Positions 19,263-26,509 of a DNA stretch of 59,970 bases are shown piece after piece. Below the pieces are notes generated by a model. It ran no database searches, was not told where the DNA came from, and saw only the letters and a list, made by a program, of their open reading frames with translations. Numbering within the stretch: position 1 is the first letter of the stretch; each line of letters starts with the position of its first letter. Source of the DNA: Moraxella pluranimalium (GTDB lineage Bacteria > Pseudomonadota > Gammaproteobacteria > Pseudomonadales > Moraxellaceae); assembly GCF_002014825.1 (NCBI RefSeq), contig NZ_MUYU01000009.1, forward strand, positions 174,908 to 234,877, written 5' to 3'. The translations under genes were made by a program, and so were the position numbers.

Positions 19263-19568
19263 ATGAAATTTTTGATAACAATTAACACCGATAGCGAGCT
19301 AATCAGCTATGAAGCCATTGCCCTAGCATTCACTTTGGCAACTTTTGACCATACTGTACAGCTATCTTTTGGTAAGCATAGCTTAACAGTACTGATGGAT
19401 ACATCTACTCGTATCTATGGCATGGTGCAGTCGCTTGAGCTGTATGATTTGCCATTGGCTTATCATGAATTTGGTGATGAATTTGGCAAACTAAATCCTG
19501 CCATTCAAGCGGTATTGACGACAGGCGCGCCTGTGCTTGATGACTATGACACCGTGCTGACTTTTTAA
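19263..19568 (+). CDS. tusC: Sulfur-relay protein TusC (DsrF-like)
   Basis: 101 aa from the ATG at 19263, 6-10 nt after an AAGGA box. The small DsrE/F-like fold includes the ending VLTTGAPVLDDYDTVLTF. It follows tusD by 9 bp and precedes tusE by 24 bp. By position and size it is TusC, but sequence similarity to the E. coli protein is weak, so it could be a merged or diverged TusB/C-type subunit. Confidence 0.7.
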   Translation: MKFLITINTDSELISYEAIALAFTLATFDHTVQLSFGKHSLTVLMDTSTRIYGMVQSLELYDLPLAYHEFGDEFGKLNPAIQAVLTTGAPVLDDYDTVLTF

Positions 19569-19592
19569 GATAAATAATAAATAGATAATAAA

Positions 19593-19916
19593 ATGACAGA
19601 ACAGCTATTATTACTTGATGACGATGGGCATTTGCTCAATCATTTGGATTGGACGCCTGCGGTTGCGCAGACGCTGGCTGATACGCTTGATGTGACACTG
19701 ACCGATGAGCATTACCAAATCCTAGCCCAAGTGCGTGCTTTTTTTGAGACTTATCATCACAGCCCTGCCACACGCCCGTTGATTAAGCATCTGATGAATA
19801 CTTTGCCTGCGCTTGATATTAGCAATCAAAAACTACAAGCACTGTTTAACACAGGTCTGGTCGCTCGCCATGTCAATCGCATTGCAGGCTTGCCAAAACC
19901 ACCTAATTGTTTGTGA
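19593..19916 (+). CDS. tusE: Sulfur-relay protein TusE (DsrC family)
   Basis: 107 aa. The DsrC-family hallmarks are LDWTPAVAQTLAD near the start, HSPATRPLIKHL in the middle, and the C-terminal tail LPKPPNCL with its conserved penultimate cysteine, the persulfide carrier. TusE accepts sulfur from TusBCD and hands it to MnmA. It closes the tus cluster. Confidence 0.92.
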   Translation: MTEQLLLLDDDGHLLNHLDWTPAVAQTLADTLDVTLTDEHYQILAQVRAFFETYHHSPATRPLIKHLMNTLPALDISNQKLQALFNTGLVARHVNRIAGLPKPPNCL

Positions 19917-19992
19917 TAATGTCGTTTAATTAGTGTGAAATTATATCAAACAAAGGGCTATGTCAAACACCTTGTCAAAGACAAATTGGCAC

Positions 19993-20331
19993 TTAGCCCT
20001 TTAAATACCCTGCCAAATCCACGACTTCCACGCCGTATTGGATATCTGGATTATCCGCTGATAGCAAGTTTTTGAGCGCCGTCATCACACACTCGGCAAG
20101 GTTTGCCTTAATCTCATCGCTACGCCCTGCCATGATAGCGACTTTGACATACACAAAGCCCTGTGGCATTGTACCGTCACCCACTAGGCAAAACTCGGGG
20201 CGATACAGGCGAGATTTGATATCAGACAGACGAAAAACACCGCTATCGTCCAGCGCTTGATTGACAGCGGTTAGCACAGCTTGTTCGCTCGCTTTGACAC
20301 TTGGCGCAAGCTCGATGATGACTTGTGGCAT
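19993..20331 (-). CDS. 5-carboxymethyl-2-hydroxymuconate isomerase-family protein (tautomerase-like)
   Basis: 112 aa. The N-terminal MPQVIIELAPSV has the proline-2 that acts as catalytic base in the tautomerase superfamily. Length and the YRPEFCLVGDG segment fit the CHMI family (PF02962). No other 4-hydroxyphenylacetate degradation genes are nearby, so the substrate is unknown. It lies 39 bp after trmL and is probably the last gene of the rhlB-hemW-trmL operon. A long inverted repeat (AAAGGGCTA/TAGCCCTTT, 19952-20002) at its 3' end may be a terminator. Confidence 0.72.
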   Translation of the reverse strand: MPQVIIELAPSVKASEQAVLTAVNQALDDSGVFRLSDIKSRLYRPEFCLVGDGTMPQGFVYVKVAIMAGRSDEIKANLAECVMTALKNLLSADNPDIQYGVEVVDLAGYLKG

Positions 20332-20370
20332 GGTATTTTCCTTTATATATCAATTACTTATCTATCTTGA

Positions 20371-20907
20371 CTATCTAGAAGTTGGCTTATGATAGCCGAC
20401 ACTTTGCCCAACATCACCGACAAAGCCAAGCTGACGCCACACTTCATACAGACAAATCGAGACACTATTGGCAAGGTTTAGGCTACGAGATTGTGGTAGC
20501 ATCGGTAGCCGTAGCCAATTATCCGCACCGATATCAGCACGCACATCGTCAGGCAGACCGTCAGTCTCTGAACCGAACACCACCGCCACACCGCAGGCAT
20601 CGCTTTGACCATCTAGCCCAAAATCATAGTCATAAAACGGTCGGCTAAACTTGGTCGTCATCGCCACAAATCGGCTGACGCCTGTTGCCTGCAATACCGC
20701 TTTGGCACTCGCCCAATCTTCGTGCACCTGTAGATTGGCGTATTCATGATAATCAAGTCCCGCACGCTTAAGCTTGGTATCATCGAGCTCAAAGCCCAAC
20801 GGCTTGATAAGATGCAACTGCGCACCCGTATTGGCACATAGGCGAATGATATTGCCTGTGTTATTGGGGATTTTTGGAGAAAATAGAACGATATGAATTA
20901 AGCTCAT
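20371..20907 (-). CDS. trmL: tRNA (cytidine/uridine-34 2'-O)-methyltransferase
   Basis: 178 aa SPOUT methyltransferase. Diagnostic motifs are PKIPNNTGNIIRLCANTG at the start, FGSETDGLP in the middle, and the knot-forming LPMLPQSRSLNLANSVSICL near the end, which binds SAM. TrmL methylates the wobble base of tRNA-Leu isoacceptors. It follows hemW by 16 bp. Confidence 0.95.
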   Translation of the reverse strand: MSLIHIVLFSPKIPNNTGNIIRLCANTGAQLHLIKPLGFELDDTKLKRAGLDYHEYANLQVHEDWASAKAVLQATGVSRFVAMTTKFSRPFYDYDFGLDGQSDACGVAVVFGSETDGLPDDVRADIGADNWLRLPMLPQSRSLNLANSVSICLYEVWRQLGFVGDVGQSVGYHKPTSR

Positions 20908-20923
20908 AATAATTTAGATAAAT

Positions 20924-22102
20924 TTATAAAAACTGGCTCACCAGATGATTGACATAACGAAAGCCCAATGCCGTCGGTGCAATCACAAGTGGGTCAAATA
21001 CCATCAAGCCTTGATGCTGTAGTGGCATCATCTCATTATCAATGGTACTGACAAATAGCCCTGTACGCTCTTCAAACACTTGTGTCGTCGTGCCCTGTCT
21101 TAGGCGTAGGGCATTCATCATAAATTCAAAAGGTAGATTTTCTTGGGCGACAGCTTCAAAATTCACCATCTTTGGTGCACCATCATAGTTTAGATAATCT
21201 TTTGGTAGGCGAGATTTTTGAAACCGATAAATGCCATCTGCCAAATCCGCCTGATGAGCGACCGTGACCTTGCCATGCGCGCCTGCACCGATGGCAAGAT
21301 AATCGCCAAATTGCCAATAGTTCATATTGTGCCGACAAGCCGTATCCGCACGCCCCGCCCATGCACTGACTTCATAATTATCAAATCCGTGCTGTGTCAA
21401 TACATCACGCCCAGCTGTCTCAATGGCTTCCATCGTCTCTTCATCAGGTAAATCAGGTGGCGTGCGATGAAAAGCAGTATTGGGCTCAATGGTCAGCTGA
21501 TACCATGAAATGTGCGTTGCACCTGCATTGATGGCGGTGGTGATGTCATGCACGGCAAGGCTTGGCGTTTGATTGGGTAGCCCATACATCAAATCAGCAT
21601 TGACCCGCTCAAAGCCTGCTTGTTTTGCCTTAATGATGGCACTGATGGCCTGTTCAGGATTGTGGATACGCCCAAGCACCGATAAGGCTGTGCCATCAAA
21701 GCTTTGCACGCCAATGGATAGGCGATTAATGCCGATGGCAAGATAGTCTTCAAATGGTGCGTGCTCAAGCGTGCCAGGGTTGGCTTCTAGCGTGATTTCA
21801 CAGTCATTGGCAAACGGTAAAATCCGTCTCAGCCCATCAAAGAGTCGTGCCATCTCAGTGATAGGCAATAGCGATGGCGTGCCACCGCCGATAAATACCG
21901 TGCCAATCTCACGATTTGCCAAAAATCGCACCTGCGATGACGCATCAGCGAGTAGTGCATCGACATAATCAGCAAATGGCGTATCGCTTGGCAGTGCGTG
22001 CGAGTTAAAATCGCAATACGGGCATTTTTTGACACACCACGGCACATGAATGTACAGCGACAATGGAATGCGTGATGGCATCAAGGTCAAATGAGGGATC
22101 AT
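20924..22102 (-). CDS. hemW: Heme chaperone HemW (radical SAM, CPO III-like)
   Basis: 392 aa. The radical SAM cluster motif CVKKCPYCDFN (CX3CX2C) is near residue 22, in the HemW context YIHVPWC. GGGTPSLLP and RLSIGVQSFD follow. HemW binds heme and is not the true coproporphyrinogen oxidase HemN, as the CX3CX2C lacks HemN's fourth cysteine. The start ATG overlaps the rhlB stop (ATGA, 22099-22102). ATG codon 8 is an alternative. Confidence 0.93.
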   Translation of the reverse strand: MIPHLTLMPSRIPLSLYIHVPWCVKKCPYCDFNSHALPSDTPFADYVDALLADASSQVRFLANREIGTVFIGGGTPSLLPITEMARLFDGLRRILPFANDCEITLEANPGTLEHAPFEDYLAIGINRLSIGVQSFDGTALSVLGRIHNPEQAISAIIKAKQAGFERVNADLMYGLPNQTPSLAVHDITTAINAGATHISWYQLTIEPNTAFHRTPPDLPDEETMEAIETAGRDVLTQHGFDNYEVSAWAGRADTACRHNMNYWQFGDYLAIGAGAHGKVTVAHQADLADGIYRFQKSRLPKDYLNYDGAPKMVNFEAVAQENLPFEFMMNALRLRQGTTTQVFEERTGLFVSTIDNEMMPLQHQGLMVFDPLVIAPTALGFRYVNHLVSQFL

Positions 22103-23361
22103 GCGCCGCCCAAATCCGCCGTGCTACGGTCTGACTCACCACCCGTTTCATCAAAATCAAACTGGCTTAGCTTGAATTTTTGATCAATATGTGACTCTAG
22201 TGCAGGCAGATTAAAGGCATCATTTTCGCTGACAAAGCTGATCGACACCCCCGTATGCCCCGCACGACCTGTACGCCCGATACGATGCACATAGTCATCT
22301 GGCATATCAGGCAAGGTAAAATTGATGACATGGGTGACATCATCGACATGGATACCACGCCCCGCCACATCGGTCGCTACTAGAATATTAACTTCACCAT
22401 CTTTAAAGCGCTGTAAATAGCGTTCTCGTTTTTGCTGTGCGACATCACCGGATAGCATGGTCACATCATGATGACGGCGTAGATTGTCATACAGTCGCTT
22501 GACTTGATCCTTGCGATTAGCAAAGACGATGGCTTTTTTGACCGACTGATCGGATAGAATCTGACGCAGTGCCGTCATCTTTTCACGCTCGGTCAAGAGA
22601 TAAAATTTCTGCTCAATGGCGGTATTGGTCTTAGACTCAGGCGCAATCTCAACAAAGGCAGGATGATACAGCCAGCGATACGCCAAATTCATCACATCTT
22701 GGTTGAATGTCGCCGAAAACAACAAGCTTTGGCGGTCGGTATTGGCAGGCATATGGCGTACGATACGCTTAATATCAGGGATAAAGCCCATATCCAGCAT
22801 ACGATCAGCTTCATCAAGCACAAAGACTTCAACACGATCCAAGAACAGCGCGCCCTTATTTACCCAGTCAATAATGCGACCCGGTGTACCAATCAGAATA
22901 TCAAGCGGTCGTTTATTGATTTGTTCGGCTTGTTTATCAAAATCCGCCCCACCGGTGATGCACAGGTTATACAGCTCACTATAGCGAGTTAGCTCACGAC
23001 AATCCGCCAAAATCTGCTGTGCAAGCTCTCGAGTCGGTGCAAGCACCAGAGCACGTGGCTCACCCAGATAGCGTTTTTCGTCTTTGGCAAATGGTTTTTT
23101 TAGTAGTGCTTCAATGATAGTAATCAAAAAAGTCGCTGTCTTGCCCGTGCCTGTCTGCGCCTGACCGATGGCATCTTGATTTGCCAGCGTATGTGGCAAA
23201 ATCTGCGCCTGAATCGGGGTCAATTTGGCAAAATTCAGCGATTTTACCGCCTTTAATGTCGATGCCGACAAAGGCAAATCCGAAAAATGTACAAAGGCAG
23301 GCACATCAGCCTGATTTTCTACCGCCAACTGGTCGGTATCTGCTTGCAAATCAGTGGTCAA
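22099..23361 (-). CDS. rhlB: DEAD-box ATP-dependent RNA helicase, RhlB-like
   Basis: 420 aa with all helicase motifs: TPIQ (Q motif), AQTGTGKT, PTRELA, TPGR, DEAD, SAT, and HRIGRTGRAGH. The C-terminal ALNLPALE-type ending (here AFNLPALESHIDQKF) resembles RhlB more than RhlE or SrmB. RhlB unwinds RNA for the RNase E degradosome in many gammaproteobacteria. Upstream region 23362-23409 is short. It heads the operon with hemW. Confidence 0.87.
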   Translation of the reverse strand: MTTDLQADTDQLAVENQADVPAFVHFSDLPLSASTLKAVKSLNFAKLTPIQAQILPHTLANQDAIGQAQTGTGKTATFLITIIEALLKKPFAKDEKRYLGEPRALVLAPTRELAQQILADCRELTRYSELYNLCITGGADFDKQAEQINKRPLDILIGTPGRIIDWVNKGALFLDRVEVFVLDEADRMLDMGFIPDIKRIVRHMPANTDRQSLLFSATFNQDVMNLAYRWLYHPAFVEIAPESKTNTAIEQKFYLLTEREKMTALRQILSDQSVKKAIVFANRKDQVKRLYDNLRRHHDVTMLSGDVAQQKRERYLQRFKDGEVNILVATDVAGRGIHVDDVTHVINFTLPDMPDDYVHRIGRTGRAGHTGVSISFVSENDAFNLPALESHIDQKFKLSQFDFDETGGESDRSTADLGGA

Positions 23362-23409
23362 AATAGTTATCTCTTGATGCTATGGCGTTCAAGCCGTATT
23401 CGTGGGAAA

Positions 23410-23814
23410 TTATTTGCTCAATTGTTCAACACAAGAATAAAACGTCGCATTGCCAACATTATCAACATATTTGGCTTTTTCTTCGTCAGTTTTTAGAATA
23501 TCGCCTTGATAAATGTCAGTAACGGCTGCTTGCCAGTATTTGACGATATCACCAGCCACTTGAGCATTGCCAATCATTTTTTCAAGTTCAGGGGCAAAGC
23601 TGTTGATATCAGCCAAAGTCGCCGATTTATCAACGCCCGATTGGTGCATGGTGGCAATCATCGCCGTACCCATCGCAGTTGTATCACAGATAGCGGCAAT
23701 CACTTGCTGCTCTTCGGTCAGCTCTGGTTGCGTCGTAGCGGTGGTATTTGCTTGAGCCAGTCCGGCGATGCCAAGTACAGTGGTTGCCAAAAGTGTTTTT
23801 AGAGTAGTTTTCAT
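23410..23814 (-). CDS. Small secreted protein of unknown function
   Basis: 134 aa. A clear signal peptide (MKTTLKTLLATTVLGIAGLAQA) ends at an A-N-T site, followed by a short Thr-rich linker and an all-helical, acidic domain of about 100 residues. Two cysteines (in AAICDTTAMG and YSCVEQLSK) could form a disulfide in the periplasm. I do not recognise the family. It is transcribed the same way as rhlB and lies 48 bp upstream of it, so co-transcription is possible. Confidence 0.75.
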   Translation of the reverse strand: MKTTLKTLLATTVLGIAGLAQANTTATTQPELTEEQQVIAAICDTTAMGTAMIATMHQSGVDKSATLADINSFAPELEKMIGNAQVAGDIVKYWQAAVTDIYQGDILKTDEEKAKYVDNVGNATFYSCVEQLSK

Positions 23815-23910
23815 AAAATTTGCTCATCATTATATAAGGATAACTACCATCAGCAGATGGTTGCTTTTGCCATTATCGCACATTGCCATACATTTGCAAA
23901 GCAGGTTTTG

Positions 23911-23940
23911 TATCTAGCTATATCTAGCTATATCTAGCTA
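23911..23940. repeat. Three tandem copies of a 10-bp unit
   Basis: TATCTAGCTA is repeated three times exactly, flanked by TTTTGTA and TACAAAA, so the whole block is a near-perfect inverted repeat too. It lies between the secreted-protein gene and cspA. One helical turn per unit would put copies on the same DNA face. Function is unknown. Confidence 0.9.
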
Positions 23941-23950
23941 TACAAAACAA

Positions 23951-23977
23951 AAACTCGCCAATCATGACGAGTTTTTT
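23951..23977. terminator. Terminator of cspA (bidirectional)
   Basis: AAACTCG/CGAGTTT with a 10-base loop. On the minus strand it follows the cspA stop by 14 bp and runs into a T-rich tail (TTTTTG). On the plus strand it also ends in Ts. Confidence 0.75.
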
Positions 23978-23990
23978 GGTTTTTTGATGA

Positions 23991-24197
23991 TTATAGTTTC
24001 ACCACTTCTTCGGCTTGTAGTCCTTTTTCGCCTTCAGTCACCACAAATTCCACCGGCTGACCTTCTTTGAGTGAGCGATAGCCTTCACTTTGAATGGCAC
24101 GAAAATGCACAAACACATCTTCACCTGTGGCACGCTGAATAAAGCCAAAACCCTTGGCATCATTGAACCATTTGACGGTACCTTGTTCTTTCGACAT
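23991..24197 (-). CDS. cspA: Cold-shock protein, CspA family
   Basis: 68 aa from the ATG at 24197 ([11 protein letters not shown]), which follows an AAGGA box. A longer in-frame reading is not supported. The RNA-binding motifs KGFGFI and VFVHF are intact. The protein is an RNA/DNA chaperone of the single cold-shock-domain type. A long upstream region (24198-24524) would give an unusually long 5' UTR, common for cold-inducible csp genes. Confidence 0.95.
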   Translation of the reverse strand: MSKEQGTVKWFNDAKGFGFIQRATGEDVFVHFRAIQSEGYRSLKEGQPVEFVVTEGEKGLQAEEVVKL

Positions 24198-24524
24198 GAT
24201 AATTTCCTTATGAGCATACACCGATTTTTCTGTGAACGATGTACAATTTTAAAGCGATGGCAACTTACTAAAGGTTCACAATCCTTAGTGTTTGCTTGGG
24301 ATTCCTAGCGTACAAGGTGCCACTGTTACAACTTAACGGCAAAAAAACCATTGGTGCTATCATACCTTGTTTACAAAACTAATACAAGTTTTTACGGATA
24401 AAAATAATCACCATTTAGTTGATGAATAATGCATTTTTTGCAAACTTTTAGCACTCATAAAAATTATTAATGAAAACTTGGCAAAAATCCACTAAAATAA
24501 CCCAAACCCACTAAGGAATTAATC
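24198..24524. other. Intergenic region between cspA and aroQ (327 bp)
   Basis: No gene is seen. It is divergent: the cspA side (24198 to about 24350) would be a long 5' leader, possibly a temperature-responsive UTR. The aroQ side is AT-rich and carries an AAGGAATTAATC ribosome-binding region just before the aroQ ATG. I could not fix a convincing pair of promoter boxes. Confidence 0.5.
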
Positions 24525-24986
24525 ATGAGCACCAAAAAAATCGCACTCATTAACGGCCCAAACTTACACCTACTTGGCAAGCGTGAACCGCACATTTATG
24601 GCGCAACCACGCTACAAGATATTGAAGTACATCTAAGCAATCTAGCAAGTCAAGCAGGCATTGAACTGATTTGTTTTCAGTCCAACCACGAAGGTGCTAT
24701 CGTGGATTTTGTCAGCGACATTGGGTTATTAAGCGATACACCCGTCGATGGCGTCATCATCAATCCCGCTGCCTTCACCCATACATCCGTCGCCATTCGT
24801 GATGCACTGTCAGCACTCAATAAGCCCTTTATCGAAGTGCATCTATCCAATGTCCATGCCCGTGAACCATTTCGTACACATTCGTATTTTTCGGACAAGG
24901 CGGTCGGGGTGATTTGCGGTCTGGGGGATATGGGTTATGAGATGGCGCTAGGTTGGTTTGTGAAATATTTCTCAACACATGAATGA
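24525..24986 (+). CDS. aroQ: 3-dehydroquinate dehydratase, type II
   Basis: 153 aa, normal length. The type II signature [18 protein letters not shown] is at the start. [28 protein letters not shown] and [14 protein letters not shown] carry the remaining active-site residues. It converts 3-dehydroquinate to 3-dehydroshikimate in chorismate synthesis. A good Shine-Dalgarno (AAGGA) precedes the ATG. It overlaps the next gene by 8 bp. Confidence 0.97.
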   Translation: MSTKKIALINGPNLHLLGKREPHIYGATTLQDIEVHLSNLASQAGIELICFQSNHEGAIVDFVSDIGLLSDTPVDGVIINPAAFTHTSVAIRDALSALNKPFIEVHLSNVHAREPFRTHSYFSDKAVGVICGLGDMGYEMALGWFVKYFSTHE

Positions 24987-25278
24987 GCTTGCTGAATATC
25001 TCATCGATGTGCTTAGCCCGTTGGGTAGACTTAGCGCACGGCGAATGTTTGGCGAGACTTGCCTGTTTGTCAATGGACAGATGTTCGCCATCATTAGTGC
25101 TGATGATGATATTTTTGTCAAGACGCATCATCTGACAGATGGCGACATACCCTTTACTTATCAGCGTCAAGGCAAAACCGTCGCCATGCGCTACATCAAG
25201 ATTGACAATAGCCTGCTTGATGATGCTGATATGCTGATAAGCGTCATTCGTCAAAAGCTACACAATGAAAAAAGCTAG
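24979..25278 (+). CDS. TfoX N-terminal-domain protein
   Basis: 99 aa. [20 protein letters not shown] and the FVKTH segment match the TfoX N-terminal domain (PF04993). The C-terminal DNA-binding-like half of full TfoX/Sxy is missing, as in many small homologues. TfoX proteins can influence competence genes in some gammaproteobacteria, but no such role is shown here. It is translationally coupled to aroQ by an 8-bp overlap. Confidence 0.8.
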   Translation: MNELAEYLIDVLSPLGRLSARRMFGETCLFVNGQMFAIISADDDIFVKTHHLTDGDIPFTYQRQGKTVAMRYIKIDNSLLDDADMLISVIRQKLHNEKS

Positions 25279-25296
25279 GTGATTGCCTAGCTTTTT
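25271..25296. terminator. Terminator after the TfoX-like gene
   Basis: AAAGCTAGG/CCTAGCTTT stem, six-base loop, T-rich tail. It overlaps the last codons of the gene and serves the convergent pair with ttcA. Confidence 0.85.
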
Positions 25297-25368
25297 CAAT
25301 CAATACCACCTGATAGCTTAGTGAGATAACTTGGTAAAATAACTTAGTAAAATTGTAAAATCACCAAA

Positions 25369-26454
25369 TCACAACAACGGATTAATCACAGGGATTTTGT
25401 TGTCTTTTTTATCATCTTCTTTGGCAAATTTAGGGTTAAAGGTCTGCACCAAAGGATTAATCGGCAAGCCCATTTTATCAAGCTCTTCAGTCACGCCCAC
25501 CTGAATATTATCCCCTTCAAACAGCCTTTCATCATCATTACGCTCAAGGCTGAGATTCTCAAAGTCAAACAAATTGCGGTCAGCAAGCTGACTTGGTGCG
25601 ACATTTTGTAGCGCTTTGAACATACTCGCTAGGCGTTTTGGATGCGTATGGTCCCATTCTCGTAGCATCTCATTAATCATCGCTCGTTGCAGATTTTCTT
25701 GGCTGCCACACAGATTGCATGGAATGATGGGGAATTTTTTGTAATTGGCGTATTTGATGATGTCTTTTTCGGCAACATAAGCAAGCGGACGAATCAGCAC
25801 ATTTTGTTTATCATCGCTTAATAGTTTGGGCGGCATGGCTTTTAGGCTGCCACCATGGAATAAATTTAGGAAAAAAGTTGCCAAAATATCATCACGATGA
25901 TGGCCCAGTGCCACTTTGGTTGCACCAATTTGTTTAGCAAATCCATACAATGAACCACGACGCAGGCGAGAGCACGCTGAGCAGTAAGTCTTGCCTTCGG
26001 GTACGACTTGCTTGACGATGCTATATGTGTCTTTTTCTAGGATATAGTACGGGATGCCCTGTTCTGATAGGTATTTTGGCAGGACATCTTCAGGGAAGCC
26101 CGGTTGTTTTTGGTCAAGGTTTACTGCAACGACATCAAAATGAATCGGTGCGATACGCTTTAGGAATAATAAAATATCAAGCAAGGTAAAACTGTCTTTA
26201 CCGCCTGAGATACATACCATCACCACATCGCCATCTTCAATCATCTTAAAGTCGCGAATCGCCCACGACACTTCTTTGCGTAGCTTTTTTTGTAGCTTTT
26301 TAAAACGGCTTGATTTGATACCATCATCAAATTCATGACGCTCATCATCAAGATTTTCTTCATCATCGACTTGGATAGAATTGTCTATACCTGTGAGCAC
26401 ATCGCTTAACTCTTGTTGTTCTTGGCGGTCAATTTCGTTTGTCTGATTTGTCAT
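25369..26454 (-). CDS. ttcA: tRNA-cytidine(32) 2-sulfurtransferase
   Basis: 361 aa. PP-loop [15 protein letters not shown] (ATP pyrophosphatase) and the iron-sulfur cysteine pairs [10 protein letters not shown] and CNLCGS identify TtcA, which makes 2-thiocytidine at tRNA position 32. An acidic, non-conserved N-terminal extension of about 50 residues precedes the core. The C-terminal 70 residues are also extra relative to the E. coli protein. It lies 55 bp after rlmKL. Confidence 0.95.
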   Translation of the reverse strand: MTNQTNEIDRQEQQELSDVLTGIDNSIQVDDEENLDDERHEFDDGIKSSRFKKLQKKLRKEVSWAIRDFKMIEDGDVVMVCISGGKDSFTLLDILLFLKRIAPIHFDVVAVNLDQKQPGFPEDVLPKYLSEQGIPYYILEKDTYSIVKQVVPEGKTYCSACSRLRRGSLYGFAKQIGATKVALGHHRDDILATFFLNLFHGGSLKAMPPKLLSDDKQNVLIRPLAYVAEKDIIKYANYKKFPIIPCNLCGSQENLQRAMINEMLREWDHTHPKRLASMFKALQNVAPSQLADRNLFDFENLSLERNDDERLFEGDNIQVGVTEELDKMGLPINPLVQTFNPKFAKEDDKKDNKIPVINPLL

Positions 26455-26509
26455 GTTTTACCTATTTTTCAATGCTTATTGTTTCAATACTTAATTTCGC
26501 TTAAATTTA

